Shown here in pieces: positions 34,366 to 44,107 of a DNA stretch of 64,000 nt. A program made the translations under genes and the position numbers. How positions within the stretch are numbered: position 1 is the stretch's first letter; each line of letters begins with the position of its first letter. Below the pieces are notes generated by a model, which did not search any database, had not been told where the DNA came from, and saw only the letters and a program-made list of their open reading frames with translations. The DNA comes from an uncultured Eubacteriales bacterium. GTDB taxonomy: Bacteria; Bacillota; Clostridia; Lachnospirales; Lachnospiraceae. The stretch covers positions 1-64,000 of the forward strand of contig UQXZ01000004.1 in assembly GCA_900545225.1 (NCBI GenBank), read 5' to 3'.

Positions 34366-36885
34366 TTATGATTCAGAATTTTCAGAGCCTTCTTCTTCTT
34401 CTTCTGCTGCTTCTTCACTCATACCGTCAATTTTAGCAATTGCAGCTACCTTGATATCATTTTCCAAGTTGATAAGCTTTACGCCTGTAGTAACTCTGCC
34501 GTTGATTGAAATATCGTCGCATTTAATCTTAATGATAATACCCTCATCAGTTATAATCATTAATCCCTGAGAGCTGTTTACTAACTTGAAGCCTACAAGG
34601 TTTCCACTCTTTTCAACAATCTTATAACACTTGATACCCTTACCGCCTCTTCTCTGAGGTGTGAATTCGCTTATCTGTGTTCTCTTTCCGAATCCATTTT
34701 CTGAAACAAGAAGTAAATAATCTTCTTCATTTCCGTCAGAAGCAACATTTGGTGTAATCTGCATGCCGATTACATGGTCATTTGCAGCAAGGTTAATACC
34801 CTTAACACCTCTTGCAGTTCTTCCCATTGAACGTACATCATTTTCATCAAATAAAATGCACTGTCCAAGCTTTGTAACAAGAATTATTTTCTTAGTTCCG
34901 TCTGTAACTCTTACTCCGATAAGCTCATCATCTTCATCAAGTGTAAGTGCTCTTAAACCATTCTTGTTAATATTGGAGAAATCCATAATGTTGGTTTTCT
35001 TTACAATACCGTTCTTTGTTGACATAAATAATTTATTTTCGTCACTGAGAACGCCCTTAGTAACAGGAATAATTGCACTTATCTTCTCATCCGGCATAAG
35101 GTTAAGAAGATTGATTACAGCTGTACCTCTTGATGTTCTTGAACTTTCAGGAATCTGATAACCCTTTAACTTATATACTCTTCCCTGGTTAGTGAAGAAT
35201 AATAATGAGTCGTGAGTCATAGTCGCAAATAACTCTTCAACATAGTCATCTTCAACAGTCTGCATTCCCTTAATGCCCTTACCGCCACGCTTCTGATCCT
35301 TGAAGTTATCAAGACTCTGTCTCTTGATATATCCGAGATTAGTTCTTGTAATAATAACTGGCTCGTTAGGAATAAGGTCCTCATCTGAGAAATCTGTAAT
35401 GTCAGAATCAATAACTGTTCTTCTCTTATCTGCAAATTTTTCAGATATTTCAAGAATCTCTTTTCTGATTACGAGAAGAAGCTTCTTTCTGTCTCCTAAG
35501 ATTTCCTTATATTCTTTAATCTTAGCCTCAAGCTCTTTTAACTCGTCCTCAATCTTCTCTCTTTCAAGACCTGTAAGAGCACGAAGTCTCATGTCTACAA
35601 TGGCCTGAGCCTGAGCTTCACTTAAAGAAAATTCCTTAATAAGACTTTCCTTTGCGATTGCTACATTTGCAGAACCTCTGATAATAGTGATTACTCTGTC
35701 AATATTATCAAGGGCAATGATTAAGCCCTTTAAGATATGAGCTCTTTCTTCAGCCTTGTTAAGGTCGTACTTAGTTCTTCTTGTAATAACATCTTCCTGA
35801 TGTGCTAAGTAATACTTAAGCATCTCAAGTAAGTTAAGAACCTTAGGCTCATTATTAACAAGTGAAAGCATAATTACGCCAAATGTATCCTGAAGCTGAG
35901 TATATTTGAATAATCGGTTGAGAATGACATTTGCATTAACGTCTCTTCTGAGCTCGATTACAATTCTCATACCAGTTCTGTCAGATTCATCTCTTAGAGC
36001 TGTAATTCCATCAATTCTCTTATTCTTTACAAGATCACCAATCTTGCCGATAAGACGCTCTTTGTTAACCATGTATGGAATCTCTGTAACAACGATTCTG
36101 TTCTTACCGTTGTCCATAGGTTCAATATCAGTTATGGCACGAACGATAATCTTTCCTCTACCTGTTCTGTATGCCTGCTCAATGCCTGAACGTCCTTTGA
36201 TGATGGCTCCTGTAGGGAAATCCGGTCCCTTTACGATATCCATTACTTCATCGATTGTTGTATCGGCATCATTTTCAACGATGTTGTCGATGATCTTTAC
36301 AACCGCACCAATAACCTCTCCTAAGTTGTGAGGGGGGATATTAGTTGCCATACCTACGGCAATACCTGAAGTTCCGTTAATAAGAAGGTTAGGATATCTT
36401 GCAGGAAGTACACTTGGTTCTCTTTCTGTCTCATCAAAGTTAGGAACAAAATCAACTGTATCCTTATTGATGTCAGAGAGCATTTCCATTGAAATCCTGC
36501 TTAATCTGGCCTCTGTGTATCGCATGGCCGCAGCTCCGTCACCGTCCACAGATCCGAAGTTACCGTGACCGTCAACTAATGGATATCTTGTTGAGAAATC
36601 CTGTGCAAGCTTTACAAGAGCATCGTATATAGATGAGTCACCATGAGGGTGATATTTACCCATTGTATCACCGACGATACGGGCACATTTTCTATGTGGT
36701 TTATCAGGACCGTTATTAAGCTCAATCATTGAGAATAATATTCTACGCTGAACAGGCTTAAGACCGTCTCTTACATCTGGAAGAGCTCTCTGAGCTATTA
36801 CACTCATGGAATAATCGATGTAGTACTCTTCCATGGTTTTCTTTATATCTACATCACTTATTTTATCAAAAATGTGTTCATCCAT
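34366..36885 (-). CDS. gyrA: DNA gyrase subunit A
   Basis: Breakage-reunion subunit of gyrase (839 aa). The catalytic Tyr is Y123 in AAAMRYTEARLS. In the quinolone region HGDSSIYDAL, the positions equivalent to E. coli S83 and D87 are Ser84 and Asp88, i.e. the susceptible type. The C-terminal beta-pinwheel contains the GyrA box QKRGGKG (in KDQKRGGKGIKGMQ) and a second QRRGGKG-like copy near residue 765. The tail is acidic (EEAAEEEEEGSENSES). 11 nt downstream of gyrB. Confidence 0.97.
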   Translation of the reverse strand: MDEHIFDKISDVDIKKTMEEYYIDYSMSVIAQRALPDVRDGLKPVQRRILFSMIELNNGPDKPHRKCARIVGDTMGKYHPHGDSSIYDALVKLAQDFSTRYPLVDGHGNFGSVDGDGAAAMRYTEARLSRISMEMLSDINKDTVDFVPNFDETEREPSVLPARYPNLLINGTSGIAVGMATNIPPHNLGEVIGAVVKIIDNIVENDADTTIDEVMDIVKGPDFPTGAIIKGRSGIEQAYRTGRGKIIVRAITDIEPMDNGKNRIVVTEIPYMVNKERLIGKIGDLVKNKRIDGITALRDESDRTGMRIVIELRRDVNANVILNRLFKYTQLQDTFGVIMLSLVNNEPKVLNLLEMLKYYLAHQEDVITRRTKYDLNKAEERAHILKGLIIALDNIDRVITIIRGSANVAIAKESLIKEFSLSEAQAQAIVDMRLRALTGLEREKIEDELKELEAKIKEYKEILGDRKKLLLVIRKEILEISEKFADKRRTVIDSDITDFSDEDLIPNEPVIITRTNLGYIKRQSLDNFKDQKRGGKGIKGMQTVEDDYVEELFATMTHDSLLFFTNQGRVYKLKGYQIPESSRTSRGTAVINLLNLMPDEKISAIIPVTKGVLSDENKLFMSTKNGIVKKTNIMDFSNINKNGLRALTLDEDDELIGVRVTDGTKKIILVTKLGQCILFDENDVRSMGRTARGVKGINLAANDHVIGMQITPNVASDGNEEDYLLLVSENGFGKRTQISEFTPQRRGGKGIKCYKIVEKSGNLVGFKLVNSSQGLMIITDEGIIIKIKCDDISINGRVTTGVKLINLENDIKVAAIAKIDGMSEEAAEEEEEGSENSES

Positions 36886-36896
36886 AGTAATCTCCG

Positions 36897-39074
36897 TTAA
36901 ATATCCAGGTTCTTAACAAACTTGGCATTAGCCTCAATAAATTCTCTTCTTGGCTCTACCTCGTCACCCATAAGAGTTGAGAATGTAATATCTACATCGG
37001 ATTCATTATCTTCATCCATGTTAACTCTTAAAAGAACTCTTCTTTCAGGATCCATAGTTGTCTCCCAAAGCTGTTCTGCATCCATCTCGCCAAGACCTTT
37101 ATATCTCTGAATCTTATTATTCTGATCTCTTCCGAGCTCTTCTAAAATACTGTCGAGCTCCTTGTCATCATAGGCATATCTTACCTTCTTGTTACGTTCA
37201 ACCTTGTATAAAGGTGGCTGAGCAAGATATACATGTCCCTGTTTAATAAGTTCCGGCATAAATCTATAGAAGAATGTTAATAACAGTGTGGCAATATGAG
37301 CACCGTCAACATCCGCATCAGTCATGATAATGATTTTCCAGTACTTAAGCTTGGAAATATCGAAATCTTCATGAATACCTGTACCAAATGCAGTAATCAT
37401 TGTGAGAATTTCCTGATTCTCCAGTACCTTATCAAGTCTTGCCTTTTCTACGTTAAGAATCTTACCTCTGAGTGGAAGAATAGCCTGTGTTGCTCTTGTT
37501 CTCGCACTCTTGGCTGAACCACCCGCAGAATTACCCTCAACAAGGAAAATTTCGCAGTTTTCAGGATTTCTGTCTGAACAGTCTGCAAGCTTACCAGGAA
37601 GTCCGCCACCGTCAAGAGCACTCTTTCTTCTTGTAAGGTCTCTTGCCTTTCTCGCAGCCTCTCTTGCTCTCTGAGCAAGGAGTGACTTCTCGCAGATAAG
37701 TTTTGCAATATTAGGATTCTGCTCAAGGTATAAAGTAAGTGATTCAGTAACTACAGAATCAACTGCACTTCTCGCCTCTGTATTACCAAGCTTATCCTTT
37801 GTCTGACCTTCAAACTGAGGATTCTCAATCTTTACACTGATTATGGCTGTAATACCTTCTCTTATATCTTCGCCTGAAAGAGATGCATCGTTGTCCTTAA
37901 GGATTTTATTCTTCTTTGCATAGTCGTTAAATGTCTTTGTAAGAGCATTTTTAAATCCTGTAAGGTGCATACCACCACCAGGTGTATTAATGTTGTTTGC
38001 GAAGCATTCAACATTTTCTGTATATCCGTCATTGTGCTGGAAAGCTACTTCTACCTGAAGAGGTACCTCTACCTTTTCATCTTCCTTAACAACTTCAAAA
38101 TACTTTGTTCCCTCAAAGTAAATTACATCGTCATATAAAGGCTTCTTACTTCTGTTGAGATAGCTTACGAATTCCTTAATACCACCCTCAAAGTGGAATA
38201 CTTCATATCTGTATCCATCAGACTCAGCAGCTTCAGCTTCATTTGCAGCTGTATCAGCAGCTAATTCAGATGCGGCCTCTCCACTGTTAAGCTCAATAAG
38301 AACTTCTCTTCCCTGCTCATCAGTATTTTCCTGAGAAATAACTATATCTGCTTCTTCAGTGTGCTCTAATGCATCTATATCTACGTATGTATTATTTTCT
38401 TTATCAAGAGCCGCCTTAATTTCATCTTCAGATCTTAAATCCTTAAGAGTAATCTTAAGACCCTTAGTTAAGAAAGCCATCTCTCTTAAACGACGGCGGA
38501 GTGTGTCGTACTTGTACACTGTAGTTTCTGTAAAAATAGTCTTGTCCGGTAAGAACATTACCTTTGTTCCTGTATCTTCAGGATTACATTCGCCAATTAC
38601 AGTAAGCTCAGTCTGGATTTTACCTTTGGCATACTTCTGCTCGTAAACCTTACCGCCTCTTTTTACATTTACCACAAGCCAGTCAGACAATGCATTAACA
38701 ACAGATGCACCTACACCGTGGAGACCACCGGATACCTTGTATCCGCCTCCTCCGAACTTACCGCCTGCATGGAGCTCTGTATATACAAGTTCAATGGCAG
38801 GTCTTCCTGTTTTATGATTAATGTCTACAGGTACGCCTCGTCCGTTATCAATTACAGTTATGGAGTTGTCTTTATTAATAATTACATTTATCTCTGTACA
38901 ATAACCTGCAAGAGCCTCATCTACAGAGTTATCTACAATTTCATAAACTAAGTGGTGTAATCCTCGTTCGGATGTACTTCCAATATACATTCCTGGTCTT
39001 TTTCTTACAGCTTCAAGTCCCTCAAGAACATCAATCTGATCACCGCCATATTTTTGTTCAGCATTATTTGCCAA
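36897..39074 (-). CDS. gyrB: DNA gyrase subunit B
   Basis: ATPase subunit of gyrase. Start chosen at TTG 39074, with AGGAGG at proper distance; a GTG 9 nt earlier lies inside that SD. 725 aa. GHKL motifs: DNSVDEALAGY, DNGRGVPVD, GGLHGVGASVVNALS. Toprim acid in LVEGNSAGGSAK and DADVDGAHI. An acidic Ala/Glu-rich insertion of roughly 60 residues (EHTEEADIVISQENTDEQG through ANEAEAAESDGY) interrupts the N-terminal region and lengthens the protein beyond the usual 640 aa. Confidence 0.96.
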   Translation of the reverse strand: MANNAEQKYGGDQIDVLEGLEAVRKRPGMYIGSTSERGLHHLVYEIVDNSVDEALAGYCTEINVIINKDNSITVIDNGRGVPVDINHKTGRPAIELVYTELHAGGKFGGGGYKVSGGLHGVGASVVNALSDWLVVNVKRGGKVYEQKYAKGKIQTELTVIGECNPEDTGTKVMFLPDKTIFTETTVYKYDTLRRRLREMAFLTKGLKITLKDLRSEDEIKAALDKENNTYVDIDALEHTEEADIVISQENTDEQGREVLIELNSGEAASELAADTAANEAEAAESDGYRYEVFHFEGGIKEFVSYLNRSKKPLYDDVIYFEGTKYFEVVKEDEKVEVPLQVEVAFQHNDGYTENVECFANNINTPGGGMHLTGFKNALTKTFNDYAKKNKILKDNDASLSGEDIREGITAIISVKIENPQFEGQTKDKLGNTEARSAVDSVVTESLTLYLEQNPNIAKLICEKSLLAQRAREAARKARDLTRRKSALDGGGLPGKLADCSDRNPENCEIFLVEGNSAGGSAKSARTRATQAILPLRGKILNVEKARLDKVLENQEILTMITAFGTGIHEDFDISKLKYWKIIIMTDADVDGAHIATLLLTFFYRFMPELIKQGHVYLAQPPLYKVERNKKVRYAYDDKELDSILEELGRDQNNKIQRYKGLGEMDAEQLWETTMDPERRVLLRVNMDEDNESDVDITFSTLMGDEVEPRREFIEANAKFVKNLDI

Positions 39075-39086
39075 TATTAACACCTC

Positions 39087-40196
39087 CTATAATGGACTTC
39101 GTTTTACAACATTGCCATTATTAACCTCATAAATAGTACCTTCTGACATATCAGATATATTAAGCTCATCATATCCTGTACATGTTATGATTGTCTGAAT
39201 ATCCTTAATGTTAGAAAATAACAATCTTTGTCTGTTCACATCTAATTCTGACAAAACATCATCAAGAAGGAGAACCGGATCATCTCCTGTCTCCTCCCTG
39301 ATCATGCTTATCTCAGCAAGCTTAGTACTTATAGCCGCTGTCCTCTTCTGCCCCTGGGATCCGAATGTTTTGACATCCATATCATTTATATAAAATGTTA
39401 TGTCATCTCTGTGAGGTCCATAGGATGTTACTCCATATCTCAGATCTCTCTGTCTGCTTTCAGATATCTTTTCAGACAGCTCATCCACTCCCGTATTAGG
39501 GTTGTATTCTATGCGAAGGTTCTCTTTTCCACCTGTAATATTATAATGTATTTTGGACACAATTTGTGATAATTTTTCAATATAAATGACTCTGTCTCTT
39601 ATGATATTTTTTGCATATTCAATAAACTGCTCATCTAAAACATCCAAAAGTGTAAGGTCACCTTTTCCGGTAAAATCTGCATTTTTAAGATATTTATTTC
39701 TGCTGTCCAGAATCTTATTAAAATTAACTAAGTTATTATAATATATTTTGCTGACAGAGATTAATTCATTATCTATAAAATCCCTTCTTACGCTTGGACC
39801 CATTCTTATAATATCCAGATTTTCCGGGGAAAATACCACGACATTTAATATCCCGATAAGTTCTCCAAGATTCTTAACCGGAAATTTATCTACGGCAATC
39901 CCTTTTCTTGCGGATTTCTTAATATGTACGTCTATTCTGTTGGTAGTATATTTTTTTTCGACTATCAGCTTAATATGTGCGTCATCACATTGATTTGAAA
40001 CGTCAGTAAATCTTAACAGTTCCTTATCCTTTGCACCTCTGTGTGACTTTGCTGCAGCACACATATATATGGCTTCCAGAATATTGGTTTTACCCTGGGC
40101 ATTGCTGCCATATAAAACATTTATACCGTCATTTAATTCTAATTTTAAATATGGATAATTACGAAAATCTTTTAATTCGATTTCTTTAATCTTCAT
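39087..40196 (-). CDS. recF: DNA replication/repair protein RecF
   Basis: 369-aa SMC-like ATPase that binds gapped DNA and helps load RecA. Walker A GSNAQGKTNILEAI near residue 31; signature FGSQGQKRTAAISTKLAE and Walker B PVLLLDDVLSELD near the C-terminus. It overlaps the yaaA 3' end by 11 nt and precedes gyrB, the standard origin order in Firmicutes. Confidence 0.96.
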   Translation of the reverse strand: MKIKEIELKDFRNYPYLKLELNDGINVLYGSNAQGKTNILEAIYMCAAAKSHRGAKDKELLRFTDVSNQCDDAHIKLIVEKKYTTNRIDVHIKKSARKGIAVDKFPVKNLGELIGILNVVVFSPENLDIIRMGPSVRRDFIDNELISVSKIYYNNLVNFNKILDSRNKYLKNADFTGKGDLTLLDVLDEQFIEYAKNIIRDRVIYIEKLSQIVSKIHYNITGGKENLRIEYNPNTGVDELSEKISESRQRDLRYGVTSYGPHRDDITFYINDMDVKTFGSQGQKRTAAISTKLAEISMIREETGDDPVLLLDDVLSELDVNRQRLLFSNIKDIQTIITCTGYDELNISDMSEGTIYEVNNGNVVKRSPL

Positions 40197-40404
40197 CCCT
40201 AATAACCTTAAAAACAGATCCGTTAAATTCCACTACTTCACCGCCGTATAACTTAGCGCCTCTTCTGGTATCAACTTCACCATTTAATTTAACATTGCCG
40301 GACTGTATCTCTATCTTTGATTCGGCTCCGTTATATACAAGTCCTGCAAGCTTAAGAGCCTGTCCGAGTTTTATAAACTCACCTGTAAAATGTACTTCTT
40401 CCAT
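40186..40404 (-). CDS. yaaA: S4-domain RNA-binding protein YaaA
   Basis: 72-aa S4-like protein of the YaaA/RlbA type always found between dnaN and recF in Firmicutes. The core FIKLGQALKLAGLVYNGAES, then NGEVDTRRGAKLYGGEVVEF, matches the S4 fold that binds RNA, with a suggested role in ribosome assembly. It starts 4 nt after the dnaN stop and overlaps recF, so the genes are coupled. Confidence 0.92.
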   Translation of the reverse strand: MEEVHFTGEFIKLGQALKLAGLVYNGAESKIEIQSGNVKLNGEVDTRRGAKLYGGEVVEFNGSVFKVIRDED

Positions 40405-40408
40405 AAAA

Positions 40409-41512
40409 TTAATCCTCTACAAAGTTAACAGGTAAAATTAAGTAAATGTATGAGCCTTCTCCATCTCTGATAAAGCAAGGAGACATTGCATTAACAAATG
40501 TTAATGTAACTGTTTCGTCATCAATTACCTTAAGTGCATCAAGTAAGAATTTAGGGTTAAATCCGATCTTGATATCCTTACCCTCTTTTTCAACTTCAAC
40601 CTCTTCCTTACCTTCACCAAGAGTTGATTTAACGCTTAAAAGAATGTTGTTATCAGTTATGTTAAGGATAACAGGTCTCTTATCACTTTCCTTAATGAAG
40701 ATCATTTCAGTATCAATTGCATCGATAAGATCTTTTCTGTTAACTTCGAGCTTTGTCTCATAGTCATTAGAGATCATCTTATTGATATTGAAGTAATCTC
40801 CCTGGATAAGTCTTGAAACAACTCTTGTGCTGTTAAATTCAAACATTGCGTGGTTGTCTGAGAAGTAGATTGTAACCTTCTTATCATTATCAGCTTCTAA
40901 GATTCTCTCAATTTCTGTAAGAGATTTTCCAGGAATAATTACGTAAATGTTGCCATCATAATCAACATTGAGATTTCTGATTGCAATTCTGTGACTGTCT
41001 AATGCAACTACCTTAAGGTTATTATTTTTAACTTCGAATAATTCACCAGTCATTATAGGATTGTTGTCATTAGGTGATAATGAGAACTTAGTCTGCTTAA
41101 TAATGTCTTTTAATTCTAACTGTGAAACAGTTATGCTTACATTTTTCTCTACTTCTGTTAAATATGAGAATTCTTCAGCAGGTAAACCGTTTAATCTGTA
41201 ATTTTTCTTTTCACATGTAACAGTAACGATGTTTTTATCATCAGCTTCAATTGTTATAGGCATATCAGGAAGCTTCTTAACTAAATCAGAAATGATTTTA
41301 GCGTCGATTGCCACACTTCCTTTTTCAATGATTTCACCTTCTAGAGTAGTTTCAATACCGAGATCTAAGTCATTACCTGTTAATTTAATACAATTAGATT
41401 CAGCATCTATGAGGATACATTCAAGAATGTTCATAGTTGTTCTTACTGTTACGGCCTTCTGAACAATATCAACAGCTTTTACAAGATTGTTTTTCTCAAA
41501 AACTAATTTCAT
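40409..41512 (-). CDS. dnaN: DNA polymerase III sliding clamp (beta)
   Basis: 367-aa ring-forming clamp that tethers Pol III. N-terminal MKLVFEKNNLVKAVDIVQKAV, mid KLPDMPITIEADD and VVALDSHRIAIRN blocks, and the C-terminal ILPVNF-like partner-binding pocket (YLILPVNFVED). The SD AAAGGAG is followed directly by a DnaA-box-like TTATTCACA (41513-41521), so DnaA may occupy the translation start region of the gene's DNA. Confidence 0.97.
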   Translation of the reverse strand: MKLVFEKNNLVKAVDIVQKAVTVRTTMNILECILIDAESNCIKLTGNDLDLGIETTLEGEIIEKGSVAIDAKIISDLVKKLPDMPITIEADDKNIVTVTCEKKNYRLNGLPAEEFSYLTEVEKNVSITVSQLELKDIIKQTKFSLSPNDNNPIMTGELFEVKNNNLKVVALDSHRIAIRNLNVDYDGNIYVIIPGKSLTEIERILEADNDKKVTIYFSDNHAMFEFNSTRVVSRLIQGDYFNINKMISNDYETKLEVNRKDLIDAIDTEMIFIKESDKRPVILNITDNNILLSVKSTLGEGKEEVEVEKEGKDIKIGFNPKFLLDALKVIDDETVTLTFVNAMSPCFIRDGEGSYIYLILPVNFVED

Positions 41513-41544
41513 TGTGAATAACTCCTTTCGTTGTAAACAGACAA

Positions 41545-41590
41545 TAATTTATATGTATATATATATTATTTTTCGTAGTCGTAGTAATAG
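41545..41590 (-). other. DnaA-trio array and AT-rich unwinding tract of oriC
   Basis: Read on the minus strand after the last DnaA box: six triplets CTA TTA CTA CGA CTA CGA (41590-41573), followed by an almost pure A/T tract (41572-41545). This matches the arrangement DnaA box, DnaA-trio, AT-rich DUE described for Bacillus subtilis basal origin unwinding, and lies in the same place, between dnaA and dnaN. Confidence 0.8.
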
Positions 41591-41602
41591 TGTGTGTGAA
41601 TT

Positions 41603-41766
41603 TGTGGATAAGTACCGCAAATGTAGATATTATGCACATTTCCTAAAAGAATAACTGTGTTTATTCACATTGAATAGATTGTGGATAAGTGTGAACAAAA
41701 AATTCGATAAAAATTATCCACAAAAGTTATCCCCAGTTATCCACACTAAATCACAAGTTATTCACA
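41603..41766. other. oriC: DnaA-box cluster between dnaA and dnaN
   Basis: Perfect TTATCCACA boxes (either strand) at 41603-41611, 41680-41688, 41714-41722 and 41737-41745; near-matches TTATTCACA at 41661-41669 and 41758-41766 and TTATCCCCA at 41727-41735. The density, AT-rich context and position mark this as the incC-like half of a bipartite chromosomal origin. Confidence 0.93.
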
Positions 41767-41800
41767 TATTTATTGGAATAACTTTTAAATAGTCACCAGA

Positions 41801-43153
41801 TTAATTTGGATCTATCTTCTTTATTAGTATGTTGATGGTATTTTTAAGATTTTCATCAGTAAGAAGCTCTTCAGTAATGGCTTTTGCTCCGTGAATTACA
41901 GTAGAATGGTCTTTCTTACCAAGTTTTTTGGCGATATTAAGAGCGGACTCCTGTGTCATCTGTCTGCATAAGTACATAACTATCTGACGTGGCTTGGATA
42001 TGCTGGCATTTCTTTTTGATGAAACAAGATCATTTATGGAAATATGAAAATGTTCCGCAACTATTTCCATAATAAGTTCAACATTTACTTCTCTCTTATT
42101 ATTAGAAGAAATAAGATCCTTTAATGCTTCCTGTGCAAGGGATAATGTAATTGGTGATCCGCTTAATGAAGCAAATGCAGAAAGGTTGTTGATTGCACCT
42201 TCAAGCTCACGGATTGAAGATTTAACATTACTTGCAATGTAATCCTTAACATCCTCAGGAATATCAAGTCCCTTCTTCTTTTCAATCTTATTGTCAAGAA
42301 TTGCTCTGATTGTCTCATATGTAGGAACCTGAATGTCGCAAATAAGACCTTCTGAAAATCTTGTTCTTAATCTATCTTCCAGAGTTGCCATTTCACTTGG
42401 CGGCTTATCAGATGTAATAACAATCTGCTTGTTATGCTGGTAGAGATCGTTAAATGTATGGAAAAATTCTTCCTGTGTAGATTCTTTACCGATAACGAAC
42501 TGGATATCATCTATAAGGAGAACATCTACATTTCTGTATTTTTCTCTGAATTTTTCTACATTTCTGTCTCCGATGGCCTTGATGATTTCATTTGTAAATG
42601 TTTCAGAAGTAACATATAAAACCTTGAAATCAGGTCTTGTATCAATAATATGATGTGCAATCGCCTGCATTAAGTGAGTTTTTCCAAGTCCGGCACCACC
42701 GTGAATAAACAGAGGATTGTATTCTGTAGCAGGTTCTTCCGCAACAGATACTGATGCAGCATGGGCAAATCTGTTATTTGTTCCTACTATAAAGTTATCA
42801 AATGTATAGTTAGGATTGAGATTTCTTGCATATTCGCTGTTGTTTACTGCAGGTTTAGTCTCATTTGGAGTACTTTTTTCCTGATTTTCCACTTCTGATG
42901 CAGATAATATTCTTAAGGTATAATTTTTACCAAGAGTATCATTTATGCTGAACTGCAAAGGAGTGAGATATTTTTTCTTAATGATGTTGATTCCGACTGA
43001 TTCGGTTTCCTTACTTACTATGGTAACAACATCATTTTCAACGCTGTGGATTTCGAGAGGTTTTATCCAGGTGTTATAAGATAAGGAACCTATTTCGAAA
43101 TCTTTTTTGAAATTTTCAATAATTTCATCCCATTTAGACAATAATTCATCCAT
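41801..43153 (-). CDS. dnaA: Chromosomal replication initiator DnaA
   Basis: 450-aa initiator. Domain I (about 1-80) starts MDELLSKWDEIIENFKKD; a short linker domain II (about 85-115) follows. AAA+ domain III has Walker A GGAGLGKTH at 152-160 and Walker B VLLIDDIQF. Domain IV carries the DnaA-box-binding signature DHSTVIHGAK near the C-terminus. Flanked on both sides by DnaA boxes, which allow autoregulation of its promoter. Confidence 0.97.
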   Translation of the reverse strand: MDELLSKWDEIIENFKKDFEIGSLSYNTWIKPLEIHSVENDVVTIVSKETESVGINIIKKKYLTPLQFSINDTLGKNYTLRILSASEVENQEKSTPNETKPAVNNSEYARNLNPNYTFDNFIVGTNNRFAHAASVSVAEEPATEYNPLFIHGGAGLGKTHLMQAIAHHIIDTRPDFKVLYVTSETFTNEIIKAIGDRNVEKFREKYRNVDVLLIDDIQFVIGKESTQEEFFHTFNDLYQHNKQIVITSDKPPSEMATLEDRLRTRFSEGLICDIQVPTYETIRAILDNKIEKKKGLDIPEDVKDYIASNVKSSIRELEGAINNLSAFASLSGSPITLSLAQEALKDLISSNNKREVNVELIMEIVAEHFHISINDLVSSKRNASISKPRQIVMYLCRQMTQESALNIAKKLGKKDHSTVIHGAKAITEELLTDENLKNTINILIKKIDPN

Positions 43154-43340
43154 TAATTTAATTCCTTAAAAGCCGTAAAATGGCTAAATTGAATATAAAT
43201 AGCAACGTAACAGGGTTAAAAAATGCATATATGCTACATATAAAAAGAAAATATATGCAGAAATATGCACAAAAAAGACTGTATTATATTTTTTTATAAA
43301 AAAAACCTGTGTGAAATAAAAAAATTTTCAACAGAAAAAT

Positions 43341-43675
43341 TGTGAATAACATCACATAATACTGCCTAAAAATAAAATAAATCACATTTTTACACAATGT
43401 GGATAACTATATATTAACACTAATTGAACTTATCCACAAAATGCAGGTAAAGAGTTAAAAAGTAATTATTTTAAGAAAAATATACTTAAAAACTCTAAAT
43501 AAAAATGGCTTATTTACATAGTTATTGTATAATAACACCTATAAATTTATAAAATTTATTTTGTTTTAATAATACATTAGTAAACAACATTTTTCAACGA
43601 TATTCACATAATTCACACAATTATTCACACAGTTATCCACAAAAAAGGCGAAAATGTGAATAACTATGTGAATAA
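43341..43675. other. oriC: DnaA-box cluster upstream of dnaA
   Basis: Perfect boxes at 43398-43406, 43430-43438 and 43633-43641; one-mismatch TTATTCACA-type boxes at 43341-43349, 43621-43629, 43655-43663 and 43667-43675. They occupy the roughly 700-nt gene-free interval between dnaA and rpmH (43154-43873), the incA/B-like half of the origin, and overlap the dnaA promoter region. Confidence 0.9.
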
Positions 43676-43727
43676 TTGTGATTAGATGTGATTTACTGTG
43701 AATAGAGAAATATATGTAGAAAAACGG

Positions 43728-43756
43728 TTGACTACAGGCCATTATTTCCTTATAAT
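43728..43756 (+). promoter_or_regulatory. Promoter of rpmH
   Basis: TTGACT (43728-43733) and TATAAT (43751-43756) separated by 17 nt, about 118 nt upstream of rpmH. It is the only strong plus-strand promoter signature in the interval. Confidence 0.75.
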
Positions 43757-43873
43757 ACAACACGGTATTCTCTAAAAGTGTGTAATTTATTACAATGCGT
43801 ATGATTCAGATAGCCTTTATAATAAGTTGGTTATCATCCGCAATATATTCTGTAAATGGAGGTGAATTTAGTA

Positions 43874-44008
43874 ATGAAGATGACATTTCAGCCAAACAAG
43901 AGAAAGAGATCTAAGGTTCATGGTTTCAGAGCAAGAATGAGCACTTCAGGTGGAAGAAAAGTTCTCGCAGCTCGTAGAGCAAAGGGCAGAAAAGTTCTTT
44001 CTGCATAA
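43874..44008 (+). CDS. rpmH: 50S ribosomal protein L34
   Basis: 44-aa highly basic protein MKMTFQPNKRKRSK...RKVLSA, the canonical L34. GGAGGTG lies 10 nt upstream of the ATG. First gene of the plus-strand rpmH-rnpA-yidD-yidC group on the other side of the origin. Confidence 0.97.
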   Translation: MKMTFQPNKRKRSKVHGFRARMSTSGGRKVLAARRAKGRKVLSA

Positions 44009-44024
44009 TCTTATTGAAAGATGT

Positions 44025-44049
44025 AAGCAGATGAATATTTCATCTGCTT
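44025..44049 (+). terminator. Hairpin after rpmH
   Basis: 11-bp stem AAGCAGATGAA/TTCATCTGCTT with a 3-nt loop and T-rich tail. Probably a partial terminator setting the rpmH to rnpA ratio. Confidence 0.7.
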
Positions 44050-44107
44050 TTTCCTTTATATAAGCAATCGTTACTGTTAATTTTATTATTATAATGATGA
44101 AAACTAT

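Noticed and set aside
43566..43763. 65-codon minus-strand open frame in the dnaA-rpmH interval
   Set aside because: It runs through the DnaA-box cluster, is very AT-rich, lacks a ribosome binding site and resembles no protein.
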